In this document: one piece after another, positions 59,595-64,000 of the stretch
Layout of the letters: the number at the start of each line of letters is the position of its first letter
How positions within the stretch are numbered: the first letter of the stretch is position 1
Assembly (NCBI RefSeq): GCF_003991425.1
Contig: NZ_CP034346.1
Location: forward strand, 2,393,501-2,457,500
DNA: 64,000 nt
Direction of reading: 5' to 3'
Source: Paenibacillus lutimineralis
Lineage (GTDB): Bacteria > Bacillota > Bacilli > Paenibacillales > Paenibacillaceae
Notes under the pieces: generated by a model
The model's database searches: none
Told to the model about the DNA's origin: nothing
What the model saw: only the letters and a program-made list of their open reading frames with translations
Position numbers and translations under genes: made by a program

Positions 59595-60466
59595 TGCTAA
59601 AAAAAACGATCACATTTCTGCAGATGATCAAGTTTGAACATACTATTTTCGCCTTGCCCTTCGCTTTTATGGGTGCGTTACTTGGCTCGGTGGCTATCAA
59701 CCATGTGTTGCCAACCTGGGCACAGATCGGATGGGTGCTTATGGCCATGTTCGGAGCGCGGAGCGCAGCGATGGGGTTGAACCGACTGATCGACCGAGTC
59801 AGCGATGCCAAGAACCCGCGTACTAAGGGACGCGCAATTCCGGCAGGGCTGTTGAAGATCGGTGAGGTTATTGCCTTTATTATTTTCTCATTTGTATTAT
59901 TGTTCTGGGCCGCAGCAGAGCTGGAGCCGCTCTCTATGAAGCTGCTGCCGATCGCAGTCGTGATGCTGGTATTGTATTCATACACGAAGCGCTTCACTTG
60001 GCTCTGCCATGTTGTTCTTGGGCTTACCGTTGCCTTAGCTCCTCTTGGCGGCTGGGCGGCAGTAACAGGTAAGGTCGATGCTTCAGCTATGGTCCTCTAT
60101 CTAACAATATCCTTCTGGATCGCCGGATTTGATATCATATACGCTTGCCAAGATGTTGAATTTGATGCTAAGGAAGGCCTGCACTCGATTCCGGTGAGAT
60201 TCGGCGTTGCAGGCGCGCTCAAAATTGCTAAGGCATTCCACCTTGCTACTGCACTTGGCTTCGTATTGCTCTTATTCTTGGCTAATCTCGGCTGGTGGTA
60301 TATCGCCGGTATGATTATCGCTTATCTGATTCTATTCTATGAGCATCATATTGTGTCTCCTACGGATCTCAGCCGTCTACAGACTTCATTTTTTAATATG
60401 AACGGTGTGTTGAGTATCGTCGTCTTCACCTTTACGCTGATTGATTTGGTGGTGCAAAGCCGCTGA
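59594..60466 (+). CDS. mqnP: UbiA-family prenyltransferase, probable MqnP
   Basis: A 290-residue membrane prenyltransferase with eight or nine helices. The two metal-diphosphate motifs are NRLIDRVSD (N-x3-D-x3-D) and YACQDVEFDAKEG (D-x3-D). Annotated by sequence as 4-hydroxybenzoate polyprenyltransferase, but next to mqnA and ubiX in an organism using menaquinone it is more likely MqnP, which attaches the heptaprenyl chain in the futalosine pathway. Coupled to menG and ubiX by one-base and stop-start overlaps. Confidence 0.88.
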   Translation: MLKKTITFLQMIKFEHTIFALPFAFMGALLGSVAINHVLPTWAQIGWVLMAMFGARSAAMGLNRLIDRVSDAKNPRTKGRAIPAGLLKIGEVIAFIIFSFVLLFWAAAELEPLSMKLLPIAVVMLVLYSYTKRFTWLCHVVLGLTVALAPLGGWAAVTGKVDASAMVLYLTISFWIAGFDIIYACQDVEFDAKEGLHSIPVRFGVAGALKIAKAFHLATALGFVLLLFLANLGWWYIAGMIIAYLILFYEHHIVSPTDLSRLQTSFFNMNGVLSIVVFTFTLIDLVVQSR

Positions 60467-61089
60467 TGAATCAGAACAGACGCAAAGCGATGGTTGTTGG
60501 CATCACGGGAGCAAGCGGGTCAATCTATGGGGTGAAGCTGATTCAAACTTTGCTCGAGGTTGGCTATGATGTGCATCTGGTCGTCTCCAATGCTGGCTGG
60601 CGGGTGATCAAGGAGGAGCTTGGCTGGGATGTGTCCGACCGTAACCGTCTCATTGAAGAACATTTTGGCGGCAATGAAGGAGATTGTGTCTATCATCCGA
60701 TCAATGATATCGGCGCGTCGATCGCCAGCGGGTCTTATCTGGTAGAAGGGATGATCGTGATGCCTTGCTCGATGGGCACCTTGTCTTCGATCGCTAGTGG
60801 ATCCTCGGATAACCTGATGGCGCGGGCGGCCGATGTCATGTTGAAAGAGGCTCGTCCGCTCGTGCTTGTTCCAAGGGAGACTCCGCTGCATGCTATTCAT
60901 TTGGAGAATATGTTGAAGCTGGCCAGGCTGGGAGTAAGGATAATCCCTGCTATGCCGGCGTTTTATTTCGGTCCGACGAGCATAGATGATTTAGTGTCTT
61001 TTTTGGTGGGGAAGGTTCTGGACAATTTAAGAATCGAACATGCTTTGTTTAAGAGATGGGGGGATCACAATGAACAACCGGGAGAATGA
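60466..61089 (+). CDS. ubiX: Flavin prenyltransferase UbiX
   Basis: A 207-residue flavoprotein that prenylates FMN to make the cofactor of UbiD-type decarboxylases. FMN-binding GITGASGSIYGVKL, the MPCSMGTLSSIASG block and VPRETPLHAIHLENM are diagnostic. Within this cluster it probably supplies prenyl-FMN to the UbiD-like decarboxylase of the futalosine route, which is not in the window. Overlaps mqnA by 20 bases. Confidence 0.94.
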   Translation: MNQNRRKAMVVGITGASGSIYGVKLIQTLLEVGYDVHLVVSNAGWRVIKEELGWDVSDRNRLIEEHFGGNEGDCVYHPINDIGASIASGSYLVEGMIVMPCSMGTLSSIASGSSDNLMARAADVMLKEARPLVLVPRETPLHAIHLENMLKLARLGVRIIPAMPAFYFGPTSIDDLVSFLVGKVLDNLRIEHALFKRWGDHNEQPGE

Positions 61090-61936
61090 CGACATCCTCA
61101 TCGGCAAAATCAAATATACAAACTGCTGGCCGATGTTCCATCACTTTAAGCCTGATGCCCTTTCGCAGAAGGCAAAACTCGTTACGGAAGTACCATCTAT
61201 ACTGAATCGTAGGATGCTTGAGGGGTCGCTGGACATTTCGCCGGTCTCCTCCTTTGCTTTTGGTTACGGTGCGGAACAGTTCGTTCTGCTACCGGATCTG
61301 TCGGTTAGCTCCAACGGTCCGGTGAATTCCATTTTACTCTTCTCACGCAAGCCGCCGGAACAAATTCAGAACGGAGTTATCGCGTTAACGAACACTTCGG
61401 CAACATCGGTAAACTTATTGAAGATCATTATGGAGAAAGCGTATGGGGGAAGCCCGACCTATTGGGACAGCGAGCCTGATCTGGATCTTATGATGGCGAA
61501 TAGCGACGCGGCCCTGCTGATCGGGGACAACGCTATCTCGGCCTCCTGGCACAATCAGGAGTTTATCGTTACGGATTTAGGGGAAGTCTGGAAACAATGG
61601 ACAGGGTATGGGATGACGTTTGCCGTATGGGCGGTTCAGAAATCGTTCGCAGAGAATCGGCCTGAGCTGCTTGCCGAGGTGAGCCATGCTTTCCAGGACA
61701 GCAAGCGCAGAAGTTTGGGCGATCTGTCATCGCTGGTTGAAGAGGCGTGCAGTGAAATTGGTGGCACTCGAGATTACTGGCGTCATTATTTCAATAATTT
61801 ATGCTATGATTTTAATGAGCAGATGCAGAACGGATTAGCCTTGTACTTCTCTTACGCCTATGAGATGGGGCTGCTGAAGCACAAGGTTCATATCAATGTA
61901 TGGAATGAGAATATGCTGACACGGGTGAAAGAATGA
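61070..61936 (+). CDS. mqnA: Chorismate dehydratase MqnA
   Basis: A 288-residue periplasmic-binding-protein-fold enzyme of the MqnA/MqnD family; it dehydrates chorismate to 3-enolpyruvylbenzoate, the entry to the futalosine menaquinone pathway. Family blocks: IGKIKYTNCWPMF, the SPVSSFAFG segment, SNGPVNSILLFSR and ALLIGDNAI. MqnA rather than MqnD is chosen because the N-terminus and ALLIGDNA match MqnA. ATG 61070 follows GGGGGGATC and matches the family start. Confidence 0.9.
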   Translation: MNNRENDDILIGKIKYTNCWPMFHHFKPDALSQKAKLVTEVPSILNRRMLEGSLDISPVSSFAFGYGAEQFVLLPDLSVSSNGPVNSILLFSRKPPEQIQNGVIALTNTSATSVNLLKIIMEKAYGGSPTYWDSEPDLDLMMANSDAALLIGDNAISASWHNQEFIVTDLGEVWKQWTGYGMTFAVWAVQKSFAENRPELLAEVSHAFQDSKRRSLGDLSSLVEEACSEIGGTRDYWRHYFNNLCYDFNEQMQNGLALYFSYAYEMGLLKHKVHINVWNENMLTRVKE

Positions 61937-62907
61937 AGCTAATAGACATTTTCGGCGCGCTGAAAAAGGATATGGATTTTATTGAACGGCAGCTATACAA
62001 AAGTATCGAAGGCGGAGATGAGCTGTTGAGTGAGACGAGCCTTCATTTGCTCAAGGCGGGCGGCAAGCGGCTTCGCCCTGTATTTGTCTTGCTTGGCGGG
62101 AAGTTCGGACAATATGATCTGGAGAAGCTGCAGCATGTGGCTGTTCCGCTGGAACTGATCCATTCCGCTTCTCTCGTCCATGACGATGTCATTGACGATG
62201 CTGGAACACGCAGAGGCAAGCCTACCGTTAAGGCAAAATGGGATAATAGAATTGCAATGTATACCGGCGACTACATATACGCAAGAGCTTTGATGATTGC
62301 TACAGAGCTTAAAAATCCGGAGATTCACCGGACTCTTGCCAAAGCGATGGTGCAAATGTCGATTGGCGAGATGGAACAGATCCGTGACTTTTTCAATACA
62401 GAGCAATCGGTGCGCCATTACTTGCTAAGAATTCGTCGCAAGACGGCCCTTCTAATCGCAATCAGCTGTCAGTTGGGTGCGCTTGCTGCTGAGGCTCCGA
62501 AAGAGGTACACTCGCTGCTGTACCAATATGGATATAATGTCGGTATGGCTTTTCAAATTCGCGATGACCTACTAGATCTGTGTGGAACAGAGAAGACCAT
62601 CGGCAAGCCACCAGGCAGTGACATGCGGCAGGGTAACATAACTTTGCCAGTCATCTATGCGCTGCAGGAAGAGAAGCTTCGGGAGCCGCTGCTTGCAGAA
62701 ATCCGCGGAATACAGGCTGGCAATGGAAGCGGCAGCGTGTCCAAAGCGATCGATATGATCGTCTCAAGTAATGGAATCACCCGTGCGGAGCAGTTAGCCG
62801 ACTGTTTTATTGATAAAGCAATGGAAGCTTTGGCGGGCTTGCCGGAAATAAAGCCGAGAACGCATCTGAAGGAAATCGCTTTATTTATTAACAGACGCAC
62901 CTATTGA
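61933..62907 (+). CDS. hepT: Heptaprenyl diphosphate synthase component 2
   Basis: A 324-residue all-helical prenyl-chain elongase. The first aspartate motif is HDDVIDDAGTRRGKP, the second is FQIRDDLLD; KAGGKRLRP binds isopentenyl diphosphate. It is the catalytic partner of HepS and supplies the side chain for MqnP. Four-base overlap with mqnA. Confidence 0.95.
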   Translation: MKLIDIFGALKKDMDFIERQLYKSIEGGDELLSETSLHLLKAGGKRLRPVFVLLGGKFGQYDLEKLQHVAVPLELIHSASLVHDDVIDDAGTRRGKPTVKAKWDNRIAMYTGDYIYARALMIATELKNPEIHRTLAKAMVQMSIGEMEQIRDFFNTEQSVRHYLLRIRRKTALLIAISCQLGALAAEAPKEVHSLLYQYGYNVGMAFQIRDDLLDLCGTEKTIGKPPGSDMRQGNITLPVIYALQEEKLREPLLAEIRGIQAGNGSGSVSKAIDMIVSSNGITRAEQLADCFIDKAMEALAGLPEIKPRTHLKEIALFINRRTY

Positions 62908-63010
62908 TACCCCTTAACGGAACGCCATTTTTCTGATAAAATACGGATGAAACCGCTATCTAGATCCTGGATCATGAAGAATTGACATTGTAAAATCGGG
63001 GGAGATTATC

Positions 63011-63454
63011 TTGGAACGTACTTTTTTAATGGTAAAACCGGATGGGGTACAGCGCGGACTCATTGGTAGAATTGTTAGCAGATTTGAAGACAAAGGTTTC
63101 AAGTTAGTTTCCGGCAAATTGGTTCAAGTTTCTGATGAGCAGGCCAAACATCACTACGCCGAGCATGAGGGTAAAAGCTTTTTCGGTGAATTGGTTGACT
63201 TTATCACGTCTGGTCCCGTATTCGCTATGGTCTGGGAAGGCGATGATGTCATCGCTTTATCTAGGATCGTTATCGGTAAGACCAAGGTAACGGAGGCGCT
63301 TCCGGGTACGATTCGCGGTGACTTTGCGGCTCACACGCCGTTTAATTTGATTCATGGCTCCGATAGCCCAGAGAGTGCTGAGCGGGAGATCGCTAACTTC
63401 TTTGAGCCAGGAGAATTACTGGGATATCAGAAGACGATTGACTCATGGATATGA
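63011..63454 (+). CDS. ndk: Nucleoside diphosphate kinase
   Basis: A 147-residue enzyme that equilibrates nucleoside di- and triphosphates. N-terminal [17 protein letters not shown] and the catalytic histidine in [13 protein letters not shown] (about residue 115) are conserved. TTG start after GGGGGAG. Followed by cheR with a four-base overlap, as in the B. subtilis gerC-ndk-cheR order. Confidence 0.97.
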   Translation: MERTFLMVKPDGVQRGLIGRIVSRFEDKGFKLVSGKLVQVSDEQAKHHYAEHEGKSFFGELVDFITSGPVFAMVWEGDDVIALSRIVIGKTKVTEALPGTIRGDFAAHTPFNLIHGSDSPESAEREIANFFEPGELLGYQKTIDSWI

Positions 63455-64000
63455 ATAAACTCGGATTTGACACGCTGCAGACAGAACCGTCAGATCATGA
63501 TGCTGCCGATTATGCGGGATTCATTCAAAATGTAAAGAAAAATACAGGCATCGATTTGGCCCAGTACAAAGAAGCGCAAATGAAACGGCGTCTCACAACG
63601 CTGCGCAATAAAAATGGATATTCTAGCTTCACTTCCTTCTTCAAGGCAATGATGGAGAACAAAACTCTGTTCTACGAGTTTCTGGATAAGATGACGATCA
63701 ATGTATCCGAATTCTGGCGTAACCCGAACCGCTGGGAAGTTCTCCGTGACAAGGTACTGCCTGTGCTCAGCAACGAGAGATCGCGGATGAGAATATGGAG
63801 CGCTGCTTGTTCAACCGGGGAAGAGCCTTATACCTTGGCGATGATCCTCGCCGATCAAGGGCTGCTGCAAAGTACATATCTGCTGGCAACGGACATTGAT
63901 GAAGGGGCGTTATCCAAGGCGGCGCAAGGTCTATACCTAGAACGCTCGCTCAAGGATGTTCCGGTCGATGTGAGTAAGCGGTACTTTACCCAGGATGGCA
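63451..64000 (+). CDS. cheR: Chemotaxis protein methyltransferase CheR, N-terminal part (3' truncated)
   Basis: The first 183 residues of CheR, which methylates glutamates of chemoreceptors with SAM. The N-terminal helical domain has [19 protein letters not shown]; the methyltransferase core has NVSEFWRNP and the SAM loop [16 protein letters not shown], then ATDID. ATG 63451 overlaps the ndk stop as ATGA; ATG 63445 is an alternative. The gene runs off the window. Confidence 0.93.
   Translation, partial: MNKLGFDTLQTEPSDHDAADYAGFIQNVKKNTGIDLAQYKEAQMKRRLTTLRNKNGYSSFTSFFKAMMENKTLFYEFLDKMTINVSEFWRNPNRWEVLRDKVLPVLSNERSRMRIWSAACSTGEEPYTLAMILADQGLLQSTYLLATDIDEGALSKAAQGLYLERSLKDVPVDVSKRYFTQDG

Overview
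The window is one continuous chromosomal segment of an endospore-forming Firmicute, most likely Paenibacillus or a close Paenibacillaceae relative. The evidence is dense sporulation content (spoIIM, dacF-spoIIAA-AB-sigF, spoVAA/AB/AF, tlp, gerW, dacB-spmAB, ypeB, spoVIF, spoIVA), gene order that follows the Bacillus subtilis yqjE-to-gerC region in long blocks, strong AGGAGG ribosome sites, frequent TTG and GTG starts, and futalosine-pathway menaquinone genes inside the gerC (hepS-menG-hepT) operon. No rRNA, tRNA, prophage, transposase gene or CRISPR array was seen.

Layout. 1-5.1 kb: end of lipB, a convergent 32-residue Prli42 gene, a PepT-like peptidase, mciZ divergent from nudF, an EndoQ-like nuclease and spoIIM. 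5.1-11.1 kb: fur, yqzK, a XerD homologue with altered active-site residues, pupG, dacF and the spoIIA operon behind a clear sigma-H-type promoter. 11.1-17.5 kb: spoVAA-spoVAB, three tandem 298-bp repeats, spoVAF, lysA, ppiB and tlp. 17.6-21.8 kb: FMN riboswitch and ribD-ribE-ribBA-ribH. 21.8-34.7 kb: scpA-scpB, ytfI-gerW, a second repeat array, dacB-spmA-spmB, rluB and resABCDE. 34.7-40.8 kb: serA and serS, each behind its own T-box leader and diverging around three membrane-protein genes. 40.8-54.3 kb: mecA, prsW, ypeB, motI, ypfB, cmk, plsC, rpsA-like ypfD, der, plsY, gpsA, spoVIF and a run of small genes. 54.3-64 kb: spoIVA, hup, mtrB, hepS-menG-mqnP-ubiX-mqnA-hepT, ndk and the start of cheR.

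Functional themes. Sporulation and germination are interleaved with housekeeping functions: chromosome handling (ScpAB, HU, XerD-like), phospholipid synthesis (PlsC, PlsY, GpsA), translation (SerS, S1-like protein, RluB, Der) and respiration (ResA-E for cytochrome c maturation and its regulators, and a menaquinone/heptaprenyl cluster that supplies the quinone). Regulatory RNAs are prominent: one FMN riboswitch, two T-boxes, about twenty-five likely intrinsic terminators and a candidate structured leader before spoIVA.

The least explained content is a dispersed family of non-coding repeats found at 12.6-13.4, 24.7-25.4, 39.0, 45.4, 52.2 and 56.2 kb. They have short terminal inverted repeats around GTTCAAAAAGTCC and come in a short form (about 97-170 bp) and a long form (about 297 bp) that carries an extra module with a nested hairpin. 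They sit only between genes, often exactly where genes of the B. subtilis order are absent or a transcription unit ends. Several neighbours expected from B. subtilis are missing here: spoVAC-AD-AE, sleB, drm and folE/mtrA.
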